In this document: in pieces, positions 10,945 to 22,219 of the stretch
Numbering within the stretch: position 1 is the stretch's first letter
Layout of the letters: each line of letters starts with the position of its first letter
Source: Gavia stellata
Taxonomy: Eukaryota > Chordata > Aves > Gaviiformes > Gaviidae
DNA: 64,000 nt
NCBI RefSeq assembly: GCF_030936135.1
Contig: NC_082596.1
Span: 1,030,155 to 1,094,154, forward strand
Direction of reading: 5' to 3'
The notes under the pieces: generated by a model
Database searches by the model: none
What the model was told of the DNA's origin: nothing
What the model saw: the letters and a program-made list of their open reading frames with translations, nothing else
Position numbers and translations under genes: made by a program

Positions 10945-13066
10945 ATGCACTCCCTCGTCTTCCTCTGCGCCCGCCGGTTGGTGAGCCACCGCCCCGGCGC
11001 CCGCCGCGCCCTGGACCTCCTCCCCGCCGAGCTCTACCCCGTCCTCTTCCAAGCCGCCTTCCTGGACGGGCGGACGCTGGCGCTGCGGGACCTGGTGGGG
11101 ACGTGGCCCTTCCCCGTCCTCAGCTTCCAGCGGCTCTTGGGCCGCCACCGTGGCCGTCACCCGTTCCTCGGGGAGAAACCCAGTAAACTCTGCGTCCAGG
11201 CCGTCATCCTGGCCGTCGTGGCACATCTCCGCCGGGCGCTGGAGGAGCCCTGTCGCGGCGTGAGGTGGGTGCCGGGATGCCAAACTCCCCCGGGGACGGG
11301 CAGGAGCCATTTCCTTCGTCCTTGGGGAGATGGAGGTGACGATACCCGTTCTGGGGCCATGACCTTCGGCCACGGTGGAGGGAGGAAGCCGTGGGTCGGC
11401 ACCGGGCTCGTTTAGTGCACCGGCAACGTGGGAGAAAAGCGGGACCGCAACCCTCACCCTGCCTCGGGGCTGGAGCGAGTTGCCGGATGGCCACGGCTCT
11501 CCTGAGAGCTGGCCGCGCCGTTGTTTTGGTTCCCCGATTTCCCCGCTCGTTTATTCACCGGTTTCTTGTCTTCGCCCAGCGAGAGACAGTGCCGCCTGCG
11601 GGTGTTGGACATGACGGGTCTCCAGGACGATGACACCGACCGCGGCCCGGAGGGGATGAGCCTGTGGTCCGGCACGGTGGCGTTGGCCAAAGCCTGCATC
11701 GAGGTCTCCAAACACCAAAGCGAGTGCCTGAAACGCGGTTCCAAGCGGCGTAAAGGTCCCTCCGGCGCCTCGGCTGCCCCGCAACCCGTCGGCGTGGAGG
11801 TCCGCGCCGATCTCTTCGTCAACGGCACGTCCTACGGCGTCCTGCGGGACGCCCTGCAGACCGGCGCCGCTGGCCCCCTGCACCTCAAATGCCGGGACTT
11901 CCACGCCGAGGAGCTCTCCGTCGCCGGCACCGTGAGTTTGCTGGAGTCCCTGGAACCCGCCGGCGTGCGGCGGGTTGATCTGCGCTTCAACAACCTGGGG
12001 CTGGCCGGTCTCTGCGCGGTTTTGCCGCACCTCACCAGATTCACCGACCTCCTCAGCCTCAAGCTGCCCTACAGCAACGTCGACGTGCGGCGGCTCGCGG
12101 CGGGGACGGATGCCGGCCTCCGGCGCCTCGCCGCGCAGCTGGGGAGGCTGCCCCGCCTCAAGGAGCTCAACTTGGGTTCCTCCAGGCTTTCGGGGAAACT
12201 GAGGCAACTTCTCGGGTAAGTTCCTGGTGGAGCAGGTCCCCAACCCGCTCTTTTCACGCCCGGGGCGGGGGAATTCACGGCTCCCAAGTTCGCGCGCAGC
12301 GGGGGCTTGGGATCCGAGTGGGTTCGCTGCCGTTCCCTAGCGCGGTTCCTCCGGGAATACGGGAACCATCCCCGCCCCATCGTTTAAAGATTTAATACAA
12401 GGTTTAGGCCGGCGGCAGCTCCCTCCCGCCTCGCACCCCGCGCGGTGCCGGCCTCGGGGGGCTGCCGGCTCACTCTCCCCCTGCCCCGGCAGCGACCTGC
12501 AGGCTCCCCTGGAAAGCCTGGAGCTGGCCTTCTGCTACCTCCTTCCCGGCGACCTCGCCTTCCTTTCCCAAAGCCTCCACGCTCCGGCGCTGAGGAAGTT
12601 GGATCTGAGCGGCCACCATTTTGCCGAGAACCTTCTCCAACCCTTCCGGCATCTCCTGGAGGAGACCTCGGCCTCTCTCCTCCACCTGGACCTCATGGAG
12701 TGCCGGCTGACGGACGCCCGGCTGGAGGCTTTGCTGCCGGCGCTCTGCCGTTGCTCCCGCCTCCGTTGCCTGGGACTTTTCGGCAATCCCCTCTCCACGC
12801 CGGCACTCAAGACCTTGTTACGGAAAACCGTGGTTCTCCCGGATTTGCGCCTGGTCGTCTACCCGTACCCCGTGGACTGCTACAGCCAGGAGCCGGCCCG
12901 GCCGCCCTCCGCCTCCGGCTGGCTCTTTGAGGACGCGGTGGACGAGGAACGTTTTGCCGCGGTGAGCGCCGAGCTCTGCCGGATGCTGGTGAGCTTCGGC
13001 AGAGCCGACGCTGTCTGGACCGCCAGCCTCTGCCGGCACGGCGCCCTCGACTACTTCGCCTTGTAG
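10945..13066 (+). CDS. LRRC14: LRRC14, leucine-rich repeat protein of the PRAME family (complete)
   Basis: Coding exons 10945-11264, 11580-12215 and 12493-13066 join in phase (2, 2) to 509 codons plus TAG; human is about 493 residues. The start MHSLVFLCARRL matches the family. The N-terminus has LLPAELYPVLFQAAF and TWPFPVLSFQRLL, the PRAME-like region proposed to bind Elongin/Cullin-2. LRRs follow: VDLRFNNLGLAGL, LKELNLGSSRLSGKLR, LESLELAFCYLLPGDL, LRKLDLSGHHF, LLHLDLMECRLTDARL and LRCLGLFGNPLS. The end is DYFAL. LRRC14 has been reported as a cytosolic negative regulator of NF-kB signalling through IKK (family knowledge). It is divergent from RECQL4 and convergent with C8orf82. Confidence 0.96.
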
Positions 13067-13208
13067 CTCGGGTGAAACTCAGAGCCCTCGTCCCACCCTG
13101 CGGCACCCGGTGAACTGGTGTGGCCTCACCGCTGTCCCCCAACCCCTCCCTCCTCCCAAAATTTGGTGTTTCCTCCTCATCCCGGTGCTTCTCCGGCCCC
13201 TTCTCCCT

Positions 13209-13214
13209 TTTATT
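13209..13214 (-). terminator. C8orf82: C8orf82 poly(A) signal AATAAA (minus strand)
   Basis: The plus strand reads TTTATT here, so the minus strand has AATAAA, 559 bp after the C8orf82 stop. If used, the C8orf82 3' UTR overlaps the LRRC14 3' UTR by roughly 150-200 bp. Confidence 0.55.
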
Positions 13215-13363
13215 GTCATCGTGTCATGGGCATTAGCCCCAGCCGGGGGGACTCGGCGCCACCGGTAAAACGTGGTAGCGCCTCGTGTCACCGGGACAGC
13301 GTTCCGGCTACGGGCGGATTGGCGTCCAGGCCACACCGATTAACTAACGCCGGGAGACTGGTT

Positions 13364-13369
13364 AATAAA
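13364..13369 (+). terminator. LRRC14: LRRC14 poly(A) signal AATAAA
   Basis: Canonical AATAAA, 298 bp after the LRRC14 stop. It is the first AATAAA on the plus strand after the stop that I noticed. A GT-rich tract (GTGTTGTTTACAGG) follows at about 13427. Confidence 0.7.
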
Positions 13370-13772
13370 TTGCTGCCGCTTGGCAGGTGCCGAGGAAGCA
13401 GTGTCCCGGCAGAAACCGTAACCGCGGTGTTGTTTACAGGCAGACCCTCCGATAACCCCCTGCTCCTGCCTCGGCCCCCCAAACCCCCCCTGTACCCCAA
13501 ATCCGGGGCGGGGTGCTCGGCGCCTCGGAAACGGCACGGCTCGGCCACGCGGTTAAAGCTCTTTTTTTTTTTTCACAGACTAATAGGGGTTCCGGCCGCT
13601 GCGGCAGCACTTGTGCCGCCGTTGCAGCACCCACGCCGCCGCGGTGAGCCGGTGCTGGGCTCTGCCACCGGTTTTCCCATCGGTGTGGGGGTGATGGGGA
13701 CGGCCGGGGGGTCCCCGGTTCAGCCCCATCCCATCGGCGCAGGGGTGACGGGGACGGCTGGGGATCCCCAAC

Positions 13773-16523
13773 TCAGCCCTGGCACGGGGTGACGGGGACA
13801 GACGGGGATTCCTCGGCACAGCCGGCTCCGCCGGTGCGGAGCAGTGGCAGCAATTCCTCGGTGAGCTGGTAGCGCCGCCCTTCCCAGATAAAATGAGTGG
13901 GGGGCTGCGCCGGCCCCCGACCGTACTCGAAGCAGGGGCTCCACTCGAAAGCCAACGCCGAACGCACCAAACCCACGCCACCCGCTTTCGCCGGCGCCGG
14001 ATGATAGAGCCGCCCGTTTTCCGGCAACATCACCAAACTCTCCGGTTGGAAGGGCACGGCCAGGCGCTCGCCGCCGCCACAGTAGGAGAGGAGCCGGCTC
14101 TCGCCGGAGCCCGGCAGGAGTTGGGTGAAGACGACGGGACGATCCTCGCACCGGAGGAAATTCCGTTCCCGACCGCAGGGCGAGAGGAAAGGGAATTCGG
14201 CTTCGTAACGGCCGCTCCGGTTCCGCTCCAGCTGCTTGAAGAAGAAGGCGAGGAACCCTACGTCTGCCGGGAGGGAGGGACGGACGAACGGACGGACGTC
14301 AGCTGGCTGCTCCCCGGTAATTAACCCCCCCGAGGGGGTAATTAGCCGCGGGGTAGGGGGTTGTTCGTTAATGGGACTCCATTTTGGAAGGGGCTGCGGG
14401 AGGGAGGAGCGATCGGCTCTGGGAGGAATTGCCGCGCCGGGAAGCGCGAGCGGGAGCTATTGGTAGCGGGAGCTGCTTAATGAGTAAAGTAATTAATATG
14501 CAAATAGCGCCCAGCGGCTGCTTCGCCACCCCCAAAAGAGTGGGGGGGCGTCCCCCCTCCCCCACCCCGCTGCCGAGGGCGCGGCCCCGCCCCCGTTACG
14601 GATGAGACCCCGATTGCGGACGAGATCCCGATTAAGGATCAGATCCTGATTAAGGAGATGACCCCAATTAAGGATCAGATCCCAATTAAGGCTCCGCCCC
14701 CAATTAAGGATGATGGGGGGAGGGGGAGCTGTGCCGGGGGGGGTTGGGGGGTCCCGGTACCTTTGAAGCAGGTGATGAAGTTCTTGACTTTGGTGTCATC
14801 CAGAAAAAGCTGTGGAAAAGCAGGAAAAAGCCTCAAAACCCTGAAATCCTCAGCAGGTTCAGGGTCTGGCCGGGATCCTTTTGGGATCCAGCTGGGATCT
14901 GTCCTGGATCTATCCGGGATCTGTCCAGGCTCTGTCCGGAGTCAGTCTAGGGCCTGTTTGGGGTCTGTCCAGGATCCACCTGGGATCTGTCTTGGATCTG
15001 TGTGGGTTCTATTTGGGATCTGTCCGGGATCTGTTTGGGATCCATCTGGGGTCTGTCTGGGATCTGTCTTGGATCCATGTTCTATTTAGGATCTGTTTGG
15101 GATCTGTCCTGGGATCTGTCCTGGGTCCCTCTAGGGCCTGTCCGGGGTCTGTCCAGGATCTACCTGGGATCTGTCTTGGATCCACGTGGGTTCTCTTTGG
15201 GATCTGTCCGGGATCTGTTTGGGATCCATCTGGGGTCTGTCTGGGATCTGTCTTGGATCCATGTTCTATTTAGGAGCTGTTTGGGATCTGTCCTGGGTCC
15301 CTCTAGGCCCTGTCTGGGGTCTGTCCAGGATCCACCTGGGATCTGTCTTGGATCTGTCCGGGATCTGTTTGGGATCTGTCTGGGGTCTGTCCTGGGTCCC
15401 TCTAGGTTCTGTCTGGGGTATGTCCAGGATCCATCTGGGATCTGTCTTGGATCTGTGTGGGTTCTCTTTGGGATCTGTCTGGGATCTGTCTGGGATCTAT
15501 CCAGGCTCTATCCTGGGTCCCTCTCGGGCCTGTCTGGGCTCTGTCCAGGACCCATCTGGGATCTGCCTTGGATCTGTGTGGGTTCTCTTTGGGATCTGTC
15601 TGGGATCCGTCTGGGGTCTGTCCTGACTCCATCTGGGGTCTGTTTGGGATCTGCCTGGGGTCTGATTGGGATCTGTCCAGGACCCATCCAAGGCCTGTCC
15701 AGGATCCACCCGGGCTCCACGGTTTGGGTCCACGTGGGATCTGTCCGGGATCTGTCCAGGATCCATCCAAGGTCTGTCTGGGGTCTGTTTAGGATCTGTC
15801 TGGGATCTGTCTTGGATCCATGTGGGTTCTCTTTGGGATCCGTCTGGGGTCTGTCCAGGATCCGCCTGGGATCTGTCTTGAGTCCATCTGGGTTCTTTTT
15901 GGGATCCACCTGGGATCTGACCGGGGTCTGTCCTGGGTCCATGTGGGATCTGTTGGGAGTCTGTCTGGGGTTTGTTTTGGGTCTGCCCAGGATCTGTCCC
16001 GAGTCCATTTGGGGTCTTTTTGGGGTCTTTTTGGGGTCTGTCCTGGGATCTGTCCTGGATCTGTCTGGGATCTGTCCGGGATCCAAGGTCTATCCGGGTT
16101 CCACCTCTGCTCCACGTTTTGGGTCCACGCGGGATCTGTCCGCGATCTGTCCTGAGTCCATTTAGGGTCTTTTTGGGATCCATCCAGGCTCTACCCAGGG
16201 TCCCTCTGGGATCTTTATAGTGTCTGACCGGGATCCCTCTGGGATCCGCCCGGGATCCGGTGCTCCGTCTCCCCCCCCCCCGGTGCCGCCGTCCCCTCAA
16301 GGACACCCCGTCCCCGGCGGGGTGGGGGTCCCCTGGCTGCTCCCCCCCACCGGGTCTCTCCCCCCCACCCCGGTACCGGTACCTGTCCCTGGTGGTCGAG
16401 GTAGTAGAAGTACTCGCGGGTGCGCGGCCCCGGCCGCTGCCCCTGCCGGTACCCGGTACTCGGCCCCGCCGCCCCGCTCGCCCCGGGACAGAGCCGCAGC
16501 CGCAGCACCGGCAGCAGCCGCAT
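13773..16523 (-). CDS. C8orf82: C8orf82 homologue, UPF0598 family protein (complete)
   Basis: Exons 16383-16523 (47 codons), 14761-14809 (49 nt) and 13773-14263 join in phase (0, 1) to 226 codons plus TGA; human is about 216. The start MRLLPVLRLRLCPG is Arg/Leu-rich without acidic residues, like a mitochondrial targeting peptide. The conserved blocks are PRTREYFYYLDHQGQ, LFLDDTKVKNFITCFK, RNRSGRYEAEFPFLSPCGRE, NFLRCEDRPVVF, ENGRLYHPAPAKAGGVGLVR and SALAFEWSPCFEYG. The biochemical function of UPF0598 is unknown to me; mitochondrial location is family-level knowledge. The C-terminus (after LLPLL) is longer than and unlike human. Intron 1 holds an 11-bp array. Confidence 0.93.
14871..16260. repeat. 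11-bp minisatellite in C8orf82 intron 1
   Basis: About 120 tandem variants of GGGATCTGTCT / GGGTCTGTCC / GGATCCATCT, with an 11-bp period. Three units equal 11 codons, so stop-free frames of up to 387 codons appear (for example GSVWDLSGICL repeated). These are artefacts. Confidence 0.94.
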
Positions 16524-16715
16524 CCCGGCCCCGGGCCTGGCCCCGACACCGACACCGGCCCCGGGCCTGGGCCTGGGCCTGGGCCTGGCACCGGAACCGG
16601 CCCCGCAGCGACCCCGGAACCGGCCCTGAGCCTGGCACCGGAAGTGGTCCCGCGGTGACCCCGGAAGTGGTCCCGCGGTGACCCCGGAAGTGGTCCCGCG
16701 GCCACCCCGGAAGCG
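16524..16715 (-). promoter_or_regulatory. C8orf82: C8orf82 promoter with four evenly spaced ETS-type motifs
   Basis: Directly upstream of the C8orf82 start codon, CCGGAAG occurs at 16638-16644, 16661-16667, 16684-16690 and 16707-16713, exactly 23 bp apart within a tandem 23-bp duplication (CCGGAAGTGGTCCCGCGGTG). CCGGAAG is the GABP/ELK-type ETS consensus, common in TATA-less promoters of mitochondrial genes. A short GGGCCT tandem (about 16560-16590) lies within the inferred 5' UTR. Confidence 0.65.
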
Positions 16716-16724
16716 GCCCCGGGC

Positions 16725-19700
16725 CGCCCACAGCCCTATAGACACCCCTATTCCCCCATACACCCCTGGGCGCCCCTATGGACATCCGCCCGCCCCTATA
16801 GGCACCCACAGACCCCGATACACACCCTTGTGTGCCCCTGTGCGCACTCACCCGCCCCTATAGACAGCCATAGCCCCGCTGCGCCCCTGTACACACCCCA
16901 TAGGCCCCCATAGGCACCCCCAGACCGCCTATGGACACTGACCCCCCCATAGACACCCAGGAACCTCTGTGTGCATCCACCCCCTCACCCCTATAGGCAC
17001 CCACACACTTCCTATATGCACCCGGGCACCCCTATGCCCACCCATACACCCCGGGGCAGCCCTATAGATGCCCACCCACATCTCATACACCCCTATAGAC
17101 ACCCACATACCCCTATAGACACCCACACACCCCTATAGACACCCACATACCCCTATACGTGCCCATACCCCACTGTGTGCCCCTATAGACACCCCCACAC
17201 ACCCCTATAGACACTCATACACCCCTATAGACACCCACACACCCCTATAGACACCCACACACCCCTATATGTGCCCATACCCCACTGTGTGCCCCTATAG
17301 ACACCCCCACACACCCCTATAGACACTCATACACCCCTATAGACACCCACATACCCCTATAGACACCCACACACCCCTATATGTGCCCATACCCCACTGT
17401 GTGCCCCTATAGACACCCCCACACACCCCTATAGACACTCATACACCCCTATAGACACCCACACACCCCTATAGACACCCACACACCCCTATATGTGCCC
17501 ATACCCCACTGTGTGCCCCTATAGACACCCACCCACATCTCATACACCCCTATAGACACCCACATACCCCTATAGACACCCACATAGCCCTATATACACC
17601 CACACACCCCTATACGTGCCCATACCCCACTGTGTGCCCCTATAGACACCCACACACACCCCTATAGACACTCATACACCCCTATAGACACCCACATACC
17701 CCTATATACACCCACACACCCCTATATACACCCCACACACCCCTATAGACACCCACACACCCCTATATGTGCCCATACCCCACTGTGTGCCCCTATAGAC
17801 ACCCACATACCCCTATATACACCCACACACCCCTATATACACCCATATACCGTTATATACACCCACACACCCCTATATACACACAGGCACCTCATACGTG
17901 CCCATACCCCACTGTGTGCCCCTATAGACACCCCCACAAACCCCTATAGACACTCATGCACCCCTATATACACCCACATACCCCTATATACACCCACACA
18001 CCCCTATATACACCCATATACCCTTCTATACAGCCACACACCCCTATAGGCACTCAGATCCCCTATAGTCACCGACCCACTCATAGACACCCCTGCACCT
18101 GTGTGCCCCTATAGACACCCACATACGCCTATATACACCCACACGCCCCTATATGTGCCCATACCCCACTGTGTGCCCCTATAGACACCCACCCACATCT
18201 CATACACCCCTATATACACCCACATACCCCTATATACACCCGGGCACCCCTATATACACCCATATACCCTTCTATACACCCACAAACCCCTATAGACACT
18301 CAGATCCCCTATAGTCACTGACGCCCTCATAGACACCCACAGCCCCCTATATACACCCACATACCCCTATATACACCCATATACCCTTCTATACAGCCAC
18401 AAACCCCTCTAGGCACTCAGATCCCCTATAGTTACTGACCCACTCATAGACACCCACACACCCCTATATACACACAGGCACCCCTATATGTGCCCATACC
18501 CCGCTGTGTGCCCCTATAGGCACCCACCCACACCTCATACACCCCTATAGACACTCATGCACCCCTATATATACCCACATACCCCTATATACACCCATAT
18601 ACCCTTCTATACACCCACAAACCCCTATAGACAGTCAGATCCCCTATAGTCACTGACCCACTCATAGACACCCGTGCACCCGTGTGCCCCTATAGACACC
18701 CACACACCCCTATATACACGCAGGCACCCCTATATGTGCCCATACCCCACTGTGTGCCCCTATAGACACCCCCACAAACCCCTATAGACACTCATGCACC
18801 CCTATATACACCCACATACCCCTATATACACCCACACACCCCTATATGTGCCCATACCCCACTGTGTGCCCCTATAGACACCCACCCACATCTCATACAC
18901 CCCTATATACACCCACATACCCCTATATACACCCACACACCCCTATAGGCACTCAGATCCCCTATAGTCACCGAGCCCCTCATAGACACCCATGCACCCC
19001 TATAGACACCCACACACCCCTATATACACACAGGCACCCCATATGTGCCCATACCCCACTGTGTGCCCCTATAGACACCCACCCACACCTCATACACCCC
19101 TATAGACACCCACATACCCCTATATACACCCGGGCACCCCTATATGTGCCCATACCCCACTGTGTGCCCCTATAGACACCCCCCCACACCCCTATATACA
19201 CGCAGGCACCCCTATATGTGCCCATACCCCACTGTGTGCCCCTATAGACACCCACCCACATCTCATACACCCCTATAGACACCCACATACCCCTATATAC
19301 ACCCACACACCCCTATAGACACCCATATACCCTTCTATACACCCACACACCCCTATAGGCACTCAGATCCCCTATAGTCACCGACCCACTCATAGACACC
19401 CATGCACCTGTGTGCCCCTATAGACACCCACACACCCCTATACGTGCCCATACCCCACTGTGTGCCCCTATAGACATCCATCCACACCTCATGCACCCCT
19501 ATATACACCCACATACCCCTATATACACCCGGGCACCCCTATATGTGCCCATACCCCACTGTGTGCCCCTATAGACACCCCCACAAACCCCTATAGACAC
19601 TCATGCACCCCTATATACACCCACACACCCCTATATACACACAGGCACCCCTATATGTGCCCATACCCCACTGTGTGCCCCTATAGACACCCACCCACAC

Positions 19701-20130
19701 CTCATACACCCCTATATACACCCACATACCCCTATATACACCCGGGCACCCCTATATGTGCCCATACCCCGCTGTGTGCCCCTATAGACACCCACCCACA
19801 CCTCATACACCCCTATATACACCCACATACCCCTATATACACCCGGGCACCCCTATATGTGCCCATACCCCACTGTGTGCCCCTATAGACACCCCCACAC
19901 ACCCCTATAGACACTCATGCACCCCTATATACACCCACACACCCCTATATACACACAGGCACCCCTATATGTGCCCATACCCCACTGTGTGCCCCTATAG
20001 ACACCCACCCACACCTCATACACCCCTATATACACCCACATACCCCTATATACACCCGGGCACCCCTATATGTGCCCATACCCCGCTGTGTGCCCCTATA
20101 GACACTACCCACACCTCATACACCCCTATA
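16725..20130. repeat. 20-bp CACCCCTATAGACACCCACA minisatellite with 112-bp higher-order unit
   Basis: About 3.4 kb of a 20-bp unit ACCCCTATAGACACCCACAT and variants (TATATACACCC). The marker GTGCCCATACCCCACTGTG recurs near 17159, 17271, 17383 and 17495, so copies there form a 112-bp higher-order unit. Spacing is less regular further right. The first 250 bp are diverged. All reading frames here are repeat-driven. Confidence 0.94.
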
Positions 20131-20620
20131 GACACCCATGCACTCCCTGTGCACCCTATACAGACCCATACCCTCCCTGTGCCCCTCCCCTGCACCCCCA
20201 TCCACCCCCCTATGCTCCCCTATAGAAACACACGGCGAGCTCCCCCTCTACACCCCCTGGGCACCTTTAGGTACCCCTATATACCGCCCCGCGTAGCTTT
20301 ACGTACCCCTGGGGATGTTTATAGACACGCCCCTGTGCAGCTTTATGCAGCCCTATATATATCCTATACATCCCTCCGCTCCCCTATCTCTTCCTATGCA
20401 CCCCCTATGCGCCTCCCAGCACCCCCTATATACCCTGCGCACCCCACATACACCCTGTGTGCATCCCTACACCCCCTGGGCGGTACGTATACACCCCGTA
20501 CACCCCCGGAGAGGGGTACATACGCTGCCCCATGTACCCTATACTGCCCGGTACACCCTATACTGCCCGGTACACCCTATATTGCTTGCAGGGGGAGCCC
20601 TATACGCACTCCATACAGCC
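20131..20620. other. Degenerate transition between two arrays
   Basis: CCCTATAnACC-like words persist without a fixed period, together with short duplications such as CCTATACTGCCCGGTACA (about 20540-20580). No gene is recognised. Confidence 0.6.
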
Positions 20621-21290
20621 TGTGTGGTAGGGGATGCCCATATACACCCCTATAGAGGCTATATGGCATGGGGGGGGGTCCCTATATGGCCTCTGTGGTA
20701 CGGGATGCCCATATACACCCCTATAGAGGCTGTATGGCATGGGGGGGGGGGTTCCCTATATGGCCTGCGTGGTAGGGGATGCCCATATACACCCCTACAG
20801 AGGCTGTATGGCATGGGGGGGGGCTTCCCTATATGGTCTGCGTGGTAGGGGATGCCCATATACACCCCTATAGAGGCTATATGGCATGGGGGGGGGGCTT
20901 CCCTATATGGTCTGTGTGGTAGGGGATGCCCATATACACCCCTATAGAGGCTATATGGCATGGGGGGGGCTTCCCTATATGGCCTGCGTGGTAGGGGATG
21001 CCCATATACACCCCTATAGAGGCTGTATGGCATGGGGGGGGGGGTCCCTATATGGCCTGTGTGGTAGGGGACGACCACATACACCCCCTATAGAGGCTGT
21101 ATGGCATGGGGGGGGCTTCCCTATACAGCCTCTGTGGTAGAGGACGACCATATACACCCCTATAGAGGCTGTATGGCATGGGGGGGGGCTTCCCTATATG
21201 GCCTGTGTGGTAGGGGATGCCCATATACAGCCCTATAGAGGCTGTATGGCATGGGGGGGGCTTGGACAGAACCCTATACAGCTTATATGG
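20621..21290. repeat. 73-bp tandem repeat, nine copies
   Basis: The block GGGATGCCCATATACACC, or its variant GACGACCACATACACC, starts near 20631, 20702, 20776, 20848, 20922, 20995, 21067, 21140 and 21213 (spacing 71-74 bp). Each copy also has CTATAGAGGCTGTATGGCAT, a G8-10 run, and TTCCCTATATGGCCTG. Length differences sit mainly in the G run. Confidence 0.95.
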
Positions 21291-21465
21291 GCCCCTATAT
21301 GGCCCTGCACACCCCACGGGGTGCAGTCAGGCCCTTGCAGCCACCCCTATAGTCCCTATAGGGCCTCTGCCTCCCAGCCCATCCCCAGCCCCCTCAAACC
21401 AGCCTCCCAGCCCTTGATCCGCTCCAGAGTGAACGAGCAGCGACGAAGCACTGTTCATACGTAAG

Positions 21466-21471
21466 TTTATT
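21466..21471 (-). terminator. ARHGAP39: Likely ARHGAP39 poly(A) signal (AATAAA, minus strand)
   Basis: On the minus strand the sequence reads TGTGTGAATAAACTTACGTA, and transcript-like unique sequence precedes it. It sits between the 73-bp array and the AT-rich end of the inferred 3' UTR, so it is the best candidate for the distal end of ARHGAP39. Confidence 0.5.
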
Positions 21472-22219
21472 CACACAACGGGGCGGCGCCTCTATACGTT
21501 CCCCGCGCCCCAATTACAGAGTTCGGCTGCCCACGGGACACCCCCACCCCAAAACACCCCCCGCCCCGGGGGGGGGGGGAGGGGGGGCTGGATCCTGCTC
21601 CCCTCCCCCCAGCGCGCGGGGGAGGGTCCCAGGGTGGGGTCGTCCGTTGGGGTTTTGGTTTTTTTTTTTTTTTTAATAATTTTCTCATTTTTAATAATAA
21701 ATAAACCCTCAAGTCTAAAAAAAAAAAAAAGGGGGGGGGAAGAGAAAAAAGAACCAAAAAAAAAATTAATATATAAAATCTGGAGGAAAATAAAATAATA
21801 AATCATTAAATGGAAGTCGAGGAAGCGGGACCCCCCCCCCCCCCGCTGCCCCCCCCGGTGTGTCCCCCCCCCGGCGCCTGGCAGTGAGCAGAGCTGGGAG
21901 GTAGTGCTGGGTCGCCCCCACCCTCGGGACCCCCCACCCTGGGGACACCCCCACCCCGGGGACCCCCCCAACCCCCCCGAGAAAATAGTATCTGGTTTGA
22001 AAATTAGGGGGGGCTGATCAATAACTCTCTTTATAGATCTATATACTCTGATGGGTGCCCCCCCCTCGCAGTGGGTGCCCCCCCCCCGCCCCCGCAGTGG
22101 GTGCCCCTCAGGTGCCCCCCGCGGGTGGAGCCGAAGGCACTTGGGGGGCGGTTGGGGGGGGGGGGGGCCCTTCGGCTCCAGCGGTGGGGATGGGGGAGAT
22201 GGGGGTGCGGCGGGGACGA

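Larger units (their letters stand above)
13067..13772. other. Overlapping 3' UTR region of LRRC14 (+) and C8orf82 (-)
   Basis: This is the only sequence between the two stop codons. It has a poly(A) signal for each strand (see the two entries). No LRRC24-like reading frame is present, although human LRRC24 sits at this position. A T13-CACAG tract at about 13560-13580 resembles a plus-strand acceptor, but nothing supports an exon after it. Confidence 0.7.

Noticed and set aside
15002-16165. 387-codon plus frame and 402-codon minus frame over C8orf82 intron 1
   Set aside because: Both result from the 11-bp repeat. The minus frame also runs into the real exon 1 in the wrong frame.
19756-20655. 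299-codon plus frame (CPYPTVCPYRHP repeats)
   Set aside because: It is the translation of the 20-bp array and its degenerate edge.
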